A DNA stretch of 64,000 nt from Thinopyrum elongatum (taxonomy: Eukaryota > Streptophyta > Magnoliopsida > Poales > Poaceae). The notes beneath the pieces were generated by a model. That model made no database searches, was not told the DNA's origin, and saw only the letters and a program-made list of their open reading frames with translations. The translations under genes were made by a program, and so were the position numbers. The number at the start of each line of letters is the position of its first letter. Position 1 is the first letter of the stretch. The stretch covers positions 182,334,942 through 182,398,941 of the forward strand of contig CM022302.1 of assembly GCA_011799875.1 (NCBI GenBank), given 5' to 3'. Positions 44,731 to 56,387 of the stretch are shown in pieces.

Positions 44731-45647
44731 TGGGTCGTGGGTGGACACGATCACCTATGGGGCCATCGGCCCCTTGTGGTTCGGCAAGGGGAAAGATCAC
44801 GTTGCATAAAGAGCATAGGCCATGAAACAACATGACGGTGGTGACGCTGGTGGTTTTTACCCAGGTTCGGGCCGCCAGGAAGCGTAAAACCCTACTCCTA
44901 CTTTGGTGGATTGGATGGAGGAGCACAATGAATGCGTAGCACTCAAGCCCGGCAAGGTGGCCTCGGGGAGAGCAGCTACGCGCGTACAAGTATGCAAGGG
45001 TCCGAATCCTTTGCTAGTTTTCCTTGGACCTCCTTTTATAGCTCAAGGGGTGATCACAGTGGCAAAACAGTCTTTATCTAGTGATTAGATAGCTAACAGT
45101 GCTATCATACCTAACTCTGGTAGTTGGGACAAAGTGCATTAAATGCACTGCTAGGTGTCGTGTTGAGGGTGAAGCTCGGCAAGCCTGCCGTGCCGCTTAA
45201 CCATCCTCTACTTATCTGTTCGACACGCCTCTGGACGAGTGTCACATGAGAGCAATCTGTCTTCTAATGGGCTGCCACGTGCTTGGTGGTAGCCACTTAA
45301 TCACCTGGAGGCTCGACACCGCATTGATGGGTGATTTGTGTTGTGGTGCGGTGGAGCGGTAGTGCCTTGGCGGAAGTTCTCGCCTTTGGCGGATCCGGCA
45401 AGCATGCTGGAGAAATCTTGGACTTGCCCCTGGGGTGGCCTCGACCCGGCCAGGCTCTCCTGCCCGGCAAGGGAAGCCTCCCCAAGGCGATGCTCTGCCG
45501 TCTTGGTCTTCTTGATCCGCTCCTTGATCTCACGAAGAGCGGTTCTTCTGCCTTGGTTTTGCTTTGTAACTTGGTGTAGGACACGTGATGCCAGCACGCA
45601 TGTGTATAAGTTTGGGCAACCAAACGTGAATGTTTGTTGCACCGACA
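44731..45647 (-). repeat. 3' LTR of the minus-strand Tat element
   Basis: 917 bp. On the minus strand it starts TGTCGGTGCAACAAAC (45647) and ends CACGACCCA (44731). Preceded on the minus strand by the tract GGCTCGGGGGATCC (45648-45661). The right boundary is sharp; the left one is set by comparison with the LTR at 51302. Confidence 0.78.
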
Positions 45648-45661
45648 GGATCCCCCGAGCC
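45648..45661 (-). other. Polypurine tract of the minus-strand Tat element
   Basis: GGCTCGGGGGATCC on the minus strand, adjacent to the LTR start. Confidence 0.6.
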
Positions 45662-48003
45662 TGGCCCATACGTGCCGCCTGGCATCGTTGGGGTAGGCCC
45701 CAACAAATACACATGCGCACACTTTGGCCAAACCGCAATTAGACTCATGTCTTTCTTGATATCTTCCTTGCTTCTTCATTAACCTGTGATTGAATCAGTT
45801 TCCTGTTTTCCCGCAAGTCATGCGGAATGACGTGGGTTTACCCACGTAATGGCTCACGGGCTACCCACATTCACGGGGAGGTAACTGCCATTTTACTCAT
45901 CCCACTACGCCTACCATTTCCGCAACGTGCGCTGCATGCATTGCACAGGGTAGGTGGCGGACACGTAGGGCGCGAGAATGAGTGCCATGGCAGAAAGCTC
46001 GGCGCCGTGGATAGGCACAGGAGGGTAGTCATTGATTCTAGACGTTGTCGGTGACGCAGAGGGACAGGATTGGTGGAGTGGGATGGTTGCCTTCCGGGTG
46101 GTGAGGAGCCAGCCCTAGGCCATGCTCCCCTATAACAGGGGGTGTGGGCGAGGGGCTCACCCACACACATCTCCTCCTTCTTCTTCTTGTACCTTTCTTC
46201 CACTATGGTGAGGGGAAGAGGACGTGGTCGTGCTCCAATGGTGGCGACGAGGGTCTCTTCTCGGCAGTGCCTCCCTCCCCCTGCTGGGGATGCAGGGGCA
46301 GAATCCAGCACGCATGGTGGTGGCACGTGATGTGGGCGTGGCCGTCGCGGCGCTCGGGGACAAGGGGGAGGCGGCGGTGCCCTGGTTGCTCCTCCCCCAG
46401 CCGCTTTGGCCCCAATGGAAGGCCATGTTGGGGACCAGCCGTTGGAGTTCATCGTTAAGCTGCGCGGGCTCCCGCGCAGCTGTCTTCGGCTTCCTACCCC
46501 TTTCGCAAGGGTGATGGAAGTAGAATAGCCGCCAGGATTGAAGCTGCACATGAGGGGCTGCTGTAGGCAGCATGCAGGTGGACGTAGAGTTCCCCGTGCC
46601 TCATGTCATGCTTCTCCGATGTGGCTGGAAAACTTTTGCTCGTGCACATAGCTTGGCGGCGGGGCACATTCTCCATTTCAAGTTAATGGAGGCCAATCTG
46701 TTCTCCATCAAGGTCTTCGGGCGTTCGGGTGCTCGCTTAGGGTGATGCGCGGAGAGCTCGACCGACGACGAAAGCTCCTCCTCGAGCGACAGCGACGAAG
46801 AGGACAGTGACGGCGATGACGACAACACCAAGCGGGAGGATGGCGGCTCGGACTCCAGCTGAGCGCTGGATGCACCGTCAGCAAGGCGCCGGCGGCACCA
46901 TCATCTACACCTGGTCTTCTCCCCGGCAGAGCGATTTGCCGGGGCGTTGGGTGTGGACGTCTCCGCCTCCTCCATATGGACCCCGGTAGGCTTCCCCGTG
47001 GACTCCGGCTTCATCTTCCCTGCTGGGGACCCTCCTGCCGTGTTCCACTGGTCCTGGCGGTGGTGACTAGGGCATTGCCTAGCCGCTCTCTCCGTCCGTC
47101 GTCTTCGCCCCCGCCCGTCTCGATCTTGTCAGACTGTGTCTCGCAGGCCCTGACGGGGTCAGGCTGGGCTTCTGCCCAGGCACTCCGTTTGCCCTCTTCA
47201 CCTCCCACTGTAGTTCCTAGGAGGAGAGGGACAAGAAAGGCATTACGAGGCACTTATCTTTTTTCAATCTAAAATATGTAGGCACTTGCCAAACTTTATC
47301 TTAAATTATGTAATCTTTTTCAGTCATATTTGTATCCTGTAAGGTTTTGTACTTGTTTATCCGCATATTAATGAAAAAAGATATGCTTGTCGGGCACTTG
47401 TGCATGTATCATACTCATGTAGAGGAATGACTCCTCTATACTTCCAAGTAAACAAGACTTTCCGGCAAGACATCTTGCCGGTCCCTTCCATTGCTGTCGC
47501 GAGGCTCGACCTGGCGGGTTTAGGAGCGTGTAAGAGAACCGACCCCTTGTCAACCCTTTCCCTCAAATGCCACTACAACCAGCCTGACTGAAATAATCTT
47601 TGAATCAAAAGATGGGAGCACAAATGTTTGAGGGTGACAAGGTTTTTCTACGAACAAGTTTTCCTCATAGAGGTACACTATGGATGTCTTAAAGGGAACC
47701 TATCTGTTTTGGGTTGCCGGGGGTCGATATGCAGGCTTGTTCTCTCTTTTCCTCCTTGGGATTTTATCCACGGCAGGGGCCCTGTAGTTAGCGCAGGGGA
47801 AAAACAATAGCATATGACCCTCCCTAAATGACCATGGCAGAATCATGCTAAAATAAACATGCATGCAAGTTTTTTTAGGTGCCAGCACTTCATTTTATTA
47901 TCTTTGCGCAGGGTCTGCGTCTGGCTTTGTACAAAGGGTTACATGCACATCGGCAAGGCTTGTGCAAAAGGTGGCTGCCGGGGCTGGGCCCGGCAGCCGC
48001 ACC
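45662..48003 (-). other. 3' untranslated region of the Tat element with foreign insertions
   Basis: About 2.3 kb. The ends (47400-48003 and 45662-45790) use the GGCAAG/GCCGGG-rich vocabulary of this element. The middle (about 45800-47340) is a GC-rich plus-strand segment holding a B3-like gene fragment, then AT-rich sequence. I cannot fix the ends of that insertion. Confidence 0.5.
46205..46861 (+). pseudogene. B3-domain-like gene fragment in the Tat 3' region
   Basis: ATG 46205 begins MVRGRGRGRAPMVATRVSSR. After a Gly/Pro-rich linker, in shifting frames, come PLEFIVKLRGLPRSCLRLP and TPFARVMEV (the N-terminal B3 strands). Then come VEFPVPHVMLLRCGWKTFAR, AHSLAAGHILHFKLME and FSIKVFGRSGARLG (about 46575-46737), the GWK.F...L..G...FKL core of a B3 DNA-binding domain. 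A TGA at about 46742 is followed by an acidic Ser/Asp tail (SSTDDESSSSSDSDEED). At least two frame changes and one stop are present, so it is a pseudogene. It is on the strand opposite to its host element. Confidence 0.6.
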
Positions 48004-49346
48004 TTATGGGTAGAACTTACGAAGATGCTCAATATTCCATGAGTTTTGCACCTTAATGCCATCTTCGGTCTCCAGACGGACTGCGCCAGGTCTGGTGACT
48101 CGTACTACCCGGTAAGGGCCTTCCCACTTTGGCATCAACTTGTTGGAACCCTTGGTGAACTGAACGCGCCTAAGGACAAGTTTGCCTTCCTCAAGGCTCC
48201 GGGCATGAATCCTGCGGCTATGTTAGCGACGCAAGGCTTGCTGGTAGCGTGCAACACGCACAATGGCCCGGAGATGATCTTCCTCGAGGAGCATGGCATC
48301 GTCATGCTGAAGCTGCTCTTGCTCTACTTCATCGTAGGCAAGTACTCGAGGTCACCCGTATATGAGTTCCATGGGGAGCACTGCTTCTGGCCCGTAGACG
48401 AGGGAGAAGGGAGTCTGGCCTGTGGCTCGATTCGGTGTCATACGGAGGGACCAAAGACCCATCGGCATCTCGTCGATCCAACGTCTGCCGCACTTTTGCA
48501 ACTCGTCATAAGTTCTTGTCTTGAGCCCACGCAGCACTTCAGCGTTCATCCTTTCAGCATGTCCATTGCTCCGGGGATGAGCAACAGAGGCAAAAGAGAC
48601 CTTGCTCCCAAGGTTTTGTATGTACTGCATGAAGGCGTAGCTCGCGAATTGGGCGCCATTATCGGTGATCACTCTGGCAGGTACTCCAAAATGGCACACC
48701 AATCCTTTCAAGAACTTGATAGCTGACTGCGCGGTCACCTTCCTCACTGGCTCCACTTCCGGCCACTTTGTAAACTTGTCGATTGCAACGTACAAGAGTT
48801 CAAAGCCCTCGGTAGCACGGGGGAAGGGGCCCAAGATGTCGAGCCCCCAGACCGAAAATGGCCAGGATAAAGGGATCGTCTGGAGAGCTTGAGCTAGTTG
48901 ATGGATGTTCTTGGAGTGGAACTGGCAGGCTTAACATTTGGTGACTAGCCAGTAGAAACCCTGCCGAAAGGCTTTTCCAACCAGGGCTCTTGATCCAATA
49001 TGAGAGCCGCACATACCCCCATGTATCTCTGCCAGTAGCTTCTGTCCATCTCCCGGCAAATGCACTTCAATTTCACATCATTCGGCCTTTTCCTGTACAG
49101 TGTATCATCGATAAACTGGTACATATTTGACCTTCGGGTTACTCTTTCAGCTTCTTCTTGCTCTTCGGGAAGTTCACCTATTTGAAGGAAATGGACAATG
49201 TGTTGTGCCCAAGTCGGAGCCTGAGGATCAACAACAAGGACTAATGGCACCTCCTCGTTCGTGGGAGCGCTCACCTCGACCGCAAGAACTTGTTGTTCCG
49301 TGGGAGGGTGCTGCTCAGCAACCGAAGCAGAGTTGTTCCTGGCAGC
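48004..49346 (-). pseudogene. pol: Integrase (and pre-integrase region) of the Tat element
   Basis: On the minus strand a linker (EVPLVLVVDPQAPTWAQHIV) leads to the zinc-binding module around NMYQFIDDTLYRKRP and, after a one-base shift near 49050, HGGMCGSHIGSRALVGKAF...YWLVTKC. A TAA at 48933-48931 interrupts the ACQFH continuation. The core shows the first Asp in VAIDKFTKWPE, the second in VITDNGAQFAS and Glu in SNGHAERMN. A TGA at 48354-48352 follows PMELIYG, and the frame then continues to the natural TAA at 48006-48004 after EHLRKFYP. The open plus-strand frame at 48046-48726 is its antisense shadow. Confidence 0.85.
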
Positions 49347-50922
49347 TGATACGTCTCCAACGTATCTATAATTTTTTATTGTTCCATGCTATTATATTAT
49401 CTATTTTGGATGTTTTATATGCATTAATATGCTATTTTATATTATTTTTGGGACTAACCTATTAACCTAGATCCCAGTGCCAGTTTCTGTTTTTTTCCTT
49501 GTTTTTGAGTTTCGCAGAAAAAGAATATCAAACGGAGTCCAAACGGAATAAAACTTTACGATGATTTTTCTTGGACCAGAAGACACCTATGAGACTTGGA
49601 GTCAAAGTCAGAAGACCCACGAGGCGACGGCAAGCCATAGGGGCGCGCCCTAGGGGGGGCGCCCCCGGCTTGTGGCCCCCTCGGGAGTACACCGACCTAC
49701 TTCTTCGTCCTATAAATTCACATATATTCTAAAACCCTAGAGAAGAGCCACGAAAATACTTTTCCACCGCTGCAACCTTCTGTTCCCGTGAGATCCCATC
49801 TTGGGGCCTTTTTCGGCGATCTGTCGGAGGGGGATTCGATCACGGAGGGCATCTACATCAACCCTATTGCCCCTCCGATGAAACGTGAGTAGTTTACCTC
49901 AGACCTACGGGTCCATAGCTAGTAGCTAGATGGCTTCTTCTCTCTCTTTGATTCTCAATACCATGTCCTCCTCGATGTTCTTGGAGATCTATCCGATGTA
50001 ATATTCTTTTGCGGTGTGTTTGTCGAGATCCGATGAATTGTGGATTTATGATCAGATTATCTATGAATATTATTTGAATCTTCTCTGAATTCGTATATGC
50101 ATGATTTGATATCTTTGTATTTCTCTTTGAATTATTGGTTTGGTTTGGCCAACTAGATTGGTATTTCTTGCAATGGGAGAGGTGCTTAGTTTTGGGTTCA
50201 ATCTTGCGGTGTCCTCACCCAGTGACATAGTAGGGTTAGCGAGGCACGTATTGTATTGTTGCCATCAAGGATAAAAAGATGGAGTTTTCATCACATTGCT
50301 TGAGTTTATCCCTCTACATCATGTCATCTTACTTAAGGCGTTACTCCGTTCTTTATGAACTTAATACTCTAGATGCACGCTGGATAGCGGTCGATGTGTG
50401 GAGTAATAGTAGTAGATGCAGAATTGTTTCGGTCTACTTGACACGGACGTGATGCCTATATGCATAATCATTGCCTTGGATATCGTCATAACTTTGCGCT
50501 TTTCTATCAATTGCTCGACAGTAATTTGTTCACCCATCGTATTATTTGCCTTCAAGAGAGAAGCCTCTAGTGAAACCTATGGCCCCTAGGTCTATTTTCC
50601 ATCATACATTTTCAGATCTATATACCAAAAATACCTTGCTGCAATTTATTTACTTTTATTTTGTTTTATGTTTTGGCAATCTTATATACCTATCTCTATC
50701 AGATCTCACCTTTGCAATTGACCGTGAAGGGATTGACAACCCCTTTATCGCGTTGGGTGCAAGTGTTTGATTGTTTGTGCAGGTGCATAGATTGGGGACT
50801 TGCTTGTACCTCCTATTGGATTGTTACCTTGGTTCTCTAACTGAGGGAAATACTTATCTCTACTTTGCTGCATCACCCTTTCCTCTTCAAGGGAAAAACC
50901 AACGCAAGCTCAAGAAGTAGCA
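49347..50922 (+). repeat. 5' LTR of the second Athila-like element
   Basis: 1576 bp, TGATACGTCTCC...AAGAAGTAGCA. Its 3' end matches the minus-strand copies (CAACGCAAGCTCAAGAAGTA) better than the copy at 30840, so it belongs to the same subgroup as 35308-43034. Confidence 0.88.
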
Positions 50923-50933
50923 GGAAGAATTTC

Positions 50934-50951
50934 TGGCGCCATTGTCGGGGA
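50934..50951 (+). other. Primer-binding site, second Athila-like element
   Basis: TGGCGCCATTGTCGGGGA, the tRNA-Asp-type site with two substitutions, 11 bases after the LTR. Confidence 0.85.
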
Positions 50952-51172
50952 GGTCTACATCAAGCCTAACAAGTACCCACTATAAACTCTCATCTCTTGC
51001 ATTACATTATTCGCCATTTGCCTCTCGTTTTCCTCTCCCCCCACTTCTAAAACGTTTTCAGAAAATCACAAAAATATTTGCCTTTTTGTTTGCCTTCTTT
51101 TCGTTCGAGCTTTTGTTTGCTTGTGTTACCATGTGCCTTCTTTTTGCTTGCATCTTCGCTTGCTAAAAGTTT

Positions 51173-51301
51173 ATGGATCCTCATCCACTTGCTAATCTTT
51201 TTAAGAGATCCAATTATGATGAACCAATTTCTAGTGACTTGAGTGCACTAGATTATCTTTATGAAGTTTTGCTTGAAATTCGTGAATCTAAAAATTGTGA
51301 T
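51173..51301 (+). pseudogene. Truncated MDPHPL-type ORF
   Basis: 43 codons matching the start of 32651-33487 (MDPHPLANLFKRSNYDEP, then LDYLYEVLLEI). Against that copy I count about 8 base differences in 129, six of which change the amino acid, so there is no sign of constraint between these two. It ends where the Tat LTR begins. Confidence 0.8.
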
Positions 51302-52166
51302 TGTCGATGCAACAAACCCCGGGTCTGTTGCCTAGACCAAGCACAGGCCTGAAAGAGCAAGGTCGCAACGTCCAAGTCCAGACCAAGACAAGCTAAATGA
51401 GCAAGACATCACTAAGGAGAAACCTCCCTTGCCGGGGAGGCGAGCCTGGCGAGGACGAGGTGGCCCCGAAGTCGAGCCTCAAGATCGTCCCGGAAGGCCT
51501 GCCGGGCGCTACGAGGGCAAACTACCCCGCCAAGGCCCCACCGCTCCACCTCACAGCGACGCAAGTCATCGATCGGTGCGGTGTCAAGCTCCCAAGTGAC
51601 TAAGTGGCTGTTATTTGGCACGTGGCAGCCACTTCCTATGGAAATCACCTCCAAATGACACCCGTCCAAAGACGTGTCAAGCAGACAGGCGAAAAGGTGG
51701 CCGAGCAGCCCGGCAAGGCTTGCCGGGCACGCCACAATGTGACACTAAGCGACACATTTAATGCGCTCTACTCTGACTGCAGAGTTAGGTATGATAGCAC
51801 TGTTCGCTATCTAATCAGTACAAAATGACTGATTTGCCACTGTGGTGAACCCTTGATCTATAAAACGAGGGCCATGGCAACCATAGAAAGGATTCGGACC
51901 CTTGTACACTCATACGCGCGTAGCTGCCCTCACCCCGAGGCAACCCTGTCGGGCAAGAGCGCTGTGTTTCCACCAAAATCCACCATCAATCCACCAAAGC
52001 AGGAGTAGGGTTTTATGCCTCGCGGTGGCCCGAACCTGGGTAAAACTACCCGTGTGATCTTCGTCATGCTGCGCTATGTTCTGCGCTCTTTGTGCAATGT
52101 GCTCATCCCCCCTACCGAACCACAAGGGGCTGATGGCCCCATAGGTGGCCGTGGTTTCCCACGACA
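51302..52166 (+). repeat. 5' LTR of the plus-strand Tat element
   Basis: 865 bp, TGTCGATGCAACAAACC...TTTCCCACGACA. A TATAAAACG box lies near 51860; the usual AGGAGTAGGGTTTTATGCCTC...CGAACCTGGGTAAAAC segment is near the 3' end. Confidence 0.82.
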
Positions 52167-52169
52167 TCT

Positions 52170-52189
52170 TTGGCGCGCCAGGTAGGGGG
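52170..52189 (+). other. Primer-binding site of the plus-strand Tat element
   Basis: TTGGCGCGCCAGGTAGGGGG, three bases after the LTR end. tRNA not assigned. Confidence 0.6.
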
Positions 52190-52265
52190 TTGCGCTTGCG
52201 TGAACCCGAGAAGCGTACGCAGCGCGTCATCTTCATCACCTGCTTCATCGACGGCTCCATCATCC

Positions 52266-53825
52266 ATGGCGCTCAAGAAGAAGCCCGGTGCTGCAGCCCA
52301 TCCGTCCACTTCGAAGGCCCCATCACACGCGACCGCCGATGCCGCGGGGGCTACGGGGATGCACGGAGACATGGACGTTGTGGGGGACGTGGTCGGCGCA
52401 GGTGGCGTCGTCCCCACCTCTCTTGCAGCTAAAACAAGGGCAGAAGGCACAGGGGAAGGACAGCACCAACAGCATCCCAGCGGCCACGCTCCACGAGGTA
52501 CGGGTGGAGAAATCATTCCATCTGCACCTCTCTATCCAGTTGAAGGGCACAGCCGCAGCGGTGGCACTCGCTCTAGGGCGAATCGCAACTCTCCGGCCGC
52601 ACCCGCCGCGAGTACGGCCGCAGGGCGTGCACCACTCCCGGAATGAGCTGCGCCAGTCGATGCGCCAAATGGAGCCGCTGGCCCTCAAGTGCCTCCACCT
52701 CGTCACCACGCCACCCTAGTGACGGGCTCACTATGATGAGAGCACGGCGCAGCTACTACCGGCACCATGAGGAGCCAGGCGACGCTGCGGTCTACGTCGT
52801 CATCCATGCCAAGCACCGCTTCGAAGGCTATGGCGCGGGCCCAGCTGCTGTTGAGATTTCCACCGGCAGCCGATCAGATGGATGAGTGGAGAGCCACCAT
52901 TCAGAGCCTGATTGGTTTCGCCGAGGAGGGAGGATCACAGTGAGCTGGCCCGCCACGTCCTCCCTAGGCGACGACAATGGCCCGCGCTGCTGGCCGTGCC
53001 GAAGGGGCCACTCCCATGGTGCAGTCCCCTCCGCGGTAGCCTGTGCAGGGGCCGCGGTCGGAGCCACGCGATCAAGAACCCGATGATGTCTCGATGGCTT
53101 TGTCCGGCCCTCGAGCACATCGAGACCAGTGGCAGGACCAAGAAGACAGTCGAGGGGAAGGCGCGCGCGTCACCATCGAGCGGTGCCGCGACACCCACCG
53201 CCAGTCTGATAGGCACAATGGCCTTGACATCGACGAGCCCACTCTCGGTGAAGGTGGGTACCTACCTTTCGAGGTTGGGTGCCCCGCCTTCACTCAGGAG
53301 TTGCGGCAAGTCTGTTGGCCATCTTCCCGCATGTTCAAGCCAGAGATACCAGAGAAGTACGATGGGAGATTGAACCTGGCAGAGTTCCTGAGCATCTACA
53401 CCATCGCTCTTCAGGCTGCCGGGGGAAGAGATGAGAAGGTGTTCACCAACTACTTCCCTTTGGCACTCAAGCCAAATGTGAGGTCTTGGCTAATGCACCT
53501 GCCGGAGAACTCCATTTCGACCTGGGCTGACCTGTGCCATGAGTTTGTTGGTGCCTTCATGGGCGGCCATCAAGAACTAGGGCAGCCCAGCGATCTGCAG
53601 CTCCTCCCACAGAAGGAAGGAGAAAGTCTGTGGAAGTACATGCAAAGGTTCATTCGAGTGCACAGGAACATCCCAGATATCCACCCGGCAGCTGTGATAG
53701 CCGCATTCCAGTCCAACGTGCGCAACCGCAGGATACGTTCCACAATCAACGTGCGGCTGCCCAAGACTGTGAATGAGTTATACACTCTGGTGGATAAGTG
53801 TGCTCGCATAGAGGAGGGAAGGTGA
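52266..53825 (+). pseudogene. gag: Tat gag
   Basis: ATG 52266 (MALKKKPGAAAHPSTSKAPS) opens a Pro/Ala/Gly-rich N-terminal frame that stops at 52646. The following ~400 bp are frameshifted. The Gag core lies at 53230-53825: PFEVGCPAFTQELRQVCWPS, KYDGRLNLAEFLSIYTIALQ, FPLALKPNVRSWLMHLPENS, TWADLCHEFVGAFMG and the LWKYMQRFIRVHRNIPDI helix, ending at TGA 53823-53825 after CARIEEGR. Gag makes the particle shell. Confidence 0.82.
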
Positions 53826-54413
53826 CTTCCCGGTGAAGAGGATGGCATCGACATCAATTCAGACGATGACGACGAGGCCACCAGTCAGAAGAAGAACAAC
53901 AAGAAACGCAATAAGAAGCGCAAGGAGAAAGTTGTGATGGCCGTCGAAGGATCAAGCACACCTAGTACCGGCAAGAAGGCCAAGGCCGAGGCCCCCGGTA
54001 AGGAGGTTGCCGCGTGCACTGACTGCCGGGCGGTCGCGGCTGCCAAGAAGGCTGGGAAGGGTGATGGGCCGTACTGCAAGATCCATAGGACCAAGGGCCA
54101 CGACCTTCCGGAGTGTCATCAGGTCGAGCAGCTCGTCAAGAAGCAGAGGGCTGAGTATGAGAAGTGTGATAAGGAGAAAAACCAGGATGGTGCTGGTGGG
54201 AAGGGCCGAGGCGGCGGAGTAAGTCGCCCCGGTAAGGCTCCTCAGAATCAAGGGAAGCTCTCCAGAGGCTGTAAGAAGGAGGATTGCAATGATGAGAGTG
54301 ACAGAGGAGATGAAGAGGAAACCAGTGAGCAAGAGTTCCAGAAAGCCACTAACGCCCTGTGCATTGACAGGGGTGCATCTCTGCACTCCTCTCACCGCCA
54401 ACTTAAACAGTAG
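53826..54413 (+). pseudogene. gag: Tat gag C-terminus
   Basis: Same frame after the TGA. Acidic then very basic stretch (KKNNKKRNKKRKEK), then a Cys/His segment (CTDCRAVAAAKK, YCKIHRTKGHDLPECHQVEQ) resembling the nucleic-acid-binding region of Tat Gags, and a Gly/Lys/Glu-rich tail. Ends at TAG 54411-54413 after QLKQ, with the homology continuing immediately. Confidence 0.75.
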
Positions 54414-55214
54414 ATGCATGAAGTCAATGTCGTGGAGCCAGCGGCAGATTCTCGGAAGCCGCTTAAGTGGTCCCGCACGCCCATCATCTTTGACGAAGAG
54501 GATCACCCTGACCGCACCATCACGGTAGGGTGCTTGCCATTGTTGGTCTCACCAACAATACGTAACCTCAAAGTCACAAAGATGTTGGTTGACGGTGGGG
54601 CCAGGTTGAATCTGATATCTCCAAAGGTCATCAGCAAACTTCAGATAGCAGATGGGGAGCTCAAGGTTACTGGCACGTTCCAAGGAATCAACCCCGGCAG
54701 GAGTCGTCCTAAGGGAAAGATCACGCTGCCAGTGATGTTCAGAGGGGCGTTAAACTACCGGACTGAGAAGATCATGTTTGACATGGTTAACCTCCCCTTG
54801 CCGTACAACGGAATCCTTGGTCGCCCAGCTCTGGCCAAGTTCATAGCGGCATCCCACTATGCCTACAACACCTTGAAGATGCCAGGGCCGATAGGAGTCA
54901 TTTCCATTCCATCAGATCAGAAGGACGCAGTCATATGCGTGGACAAGATGTACCGGGAGGCGGTCGCTGTTGAGGCTGCAGAAACCACTGCTCCCGCCAA
55001 GGAAAGTAAGAAAATGAAGAGAGCTAGCAAGGATGCCAACAAGGAATCTAGGAAGCATGCCTCTCCGGAGTGTGCTGTGCCTGTTGATGACTTGCCAGAG
55101 AGTTCCAATAGCAAGAGATCCAAAGCTATTGCACCTGCTGTGAAGAAGGTCCCGGCAGGGCTCGCTGGCGCTGATGGTACCTTCACTATCAGTGCCACCC
55201 TTGATGACAAATAG
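54414..55214 (+). pseudogene. pol: Tat aspartic protease and linker
   Basis: 266 codons between TAG 54411 and TAG 55212, same frame. After SRTPIIFDEEDHPD comes the retropepsin: active site MLVDGGARLNLIS at about 59-71 (Asp-Gly-Gly, as in Tat proteases), LPYNGILGRPAL at about 123-134. A long Lys/Ala/Glu-rich linker follows (about 182-260). The ATG at 54414 is an internal methionine. Confidence 0.82.
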
Positions 55215-56387
55215 GAAAGCGCGCTCGTTGCCTTCCTGTGGGCGAATATTGATGTGTTTGCCTGGCAACCATCTGATATCCCCGGTGTTCCTAGGGAGGT
55301 AATCGAGCACCACCTTGCTGTCTGCCCGCATGCCCGGCCCGTCAAGCAGAAGGTCCGGAAGCAAGCTTTGGAGCGGCAACTGTTTATTGCCGAGGAGATC
55401 AAGAAGCTTGAAGCAGCTAGTTTGGTCAGGGGAGTGTTACATCCCACATGGTTAGCAAATCCAGTGGTGGTGCGCAAGGCGAATGGGAAATGGAGGCTTT
55501 GCATAGACTTCACAGATCTAAACAAGGCATGCCTGAAGGACCCGTTCCCCTTGCCGCGCATTGACCAGATTGTGGATTCCACTTCCGGATGTGACCTGCT
55601 TTCCTTTCTGGATGCCTACTTCGGATACCACCAAATCTTCATGTCCAAGGAAGACGAAGAGAAGACCGCATTCATAACCCCATATGGCACGTACTGCTTT
55701 GTACGGATGCCCTTTGGGTTAAAGAGCGCCGGATCCACTTTTGCAAGAGCAGTACATATTGGCTTTGAGTCCCAGCTGCACAGAAATGTTGAAGCTTACA
55801 TGGATGATATCATGGTCAAGACCAAGAACAGATCAACCCTCATCCAGAATTTGGAAGAAACCTTTGCTAATCTGTGCAAGATCAACTTGAAGCTGAACCC
55901 GGAGGTGTGTGTGTTTGGAGTTCCCTCCGGCAAGCTACTTGGCTTCTTTGTGTCTCATCGAGGGATAGAGGCCAACCCCGACAAGATTAAGGCTATCGAG
56001 CAAATTCAAGCACCCAAGACAGTCAAGGATGTGAGGCGTTTGACTGGATGCATGGCTGCACTGAGCAGGTTCATTTCCAAGTCTGCCGAGCGCGCCCTGC
56101 CGTTCTTCAAAATCTTGAAGAAGGCAGGACCCGTGGAGTGGACCCTAGAGGCAGACGCTGCACTGCAAGATTTGAAGATCTATCTTTCCTCTGTGCCCAC
56201 CTTGGTCGCTCCCAAACCACAAGAGCCGTTGCTGCTATACTTAGTGGCAACCAATCAAGTGGTTAGTGCGGCACTGGTGGCGCAGCGGGAAGTGGATGAT
56301 GCGGCAGCCACAACCACTATCCCCACTGAAGAGGAAAGCGAACCCGTCCCGGCAAGACTAGAGTCAGTCCAGAGCGAAGAAACGTAG
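55215..56387 (+). pseudogene. pol: Tat reverse transcriptase and start of RNase H
   Basis: Same frame as protease. WANIDVFAWQPSDIPGVP leads into the RT palm: HPTWLANPVVVRKANGKWR, CIDFTDLNKACLKDPFPLP, FLDAYFGYHQIFM, MPFGLKSAGSTFAR and the catalytic YMDDIMVKT near residue 180 from VFAWQ. The thumb and connection follow (VKDVRRLTGCMAALSRFIS). RNase H begins with PLLLYLVATNQVVSAALV. TAG at 56385-56387 ends the frame; homology (ARKKVVQRPV) goes on to 56440. YMDD with this context is the Tat signature. Confidence 0.9.

Larger units (their letters stand above)
44731..49346 (-). mobile_element. Tat-type gypsy element, minus strand, 3' part
   Basis: On the minus strand: the end of RNase H/integrase (49346-48004), a 3' untranslated region containing a B3-like fragment, a purine tract and the 3' LTR (45647-44731). 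The 5' half is cut off by an Athila-like LTR at 49347. Its LTR shares stretches with the plus-strand Tat LTR at 51302-52166 (CCCTACTCCTACTTTGGTGG, CGCGCGTA, TAGCTGCTCTC), so the two belong to the same or sister families. Flank 44726-44730 (CACAT) should be one target duplication. Confidence 0.78.
49347..51301 (+). mobile_element. Second plus-strand Athila-like element, 5' part
   Basis: LTR 49347-50922, primer site 50934-50951, leader, and the first 43 codons of the MDPHPL-type ORF, cut at 51301 by a Tat LTR. Flank 49342-49346 (GCAGC) is the expected left duplication. It interrupts the minus-strand Tat element. Confidence 0.83.

Noticed and set aside
45074..45080. TCTAGTG as the other end of the CACTA element
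   Set aside because: It lies within the Tat LTR and the surrounding bases match the related LTR at 51302-52166; no subterminal repeats next to it.
48046..48726. 226-codon plus-strand frame
   Set aside because: Antisense of the Tat integrase, whose catalytic motifs are clear on the minus strand.
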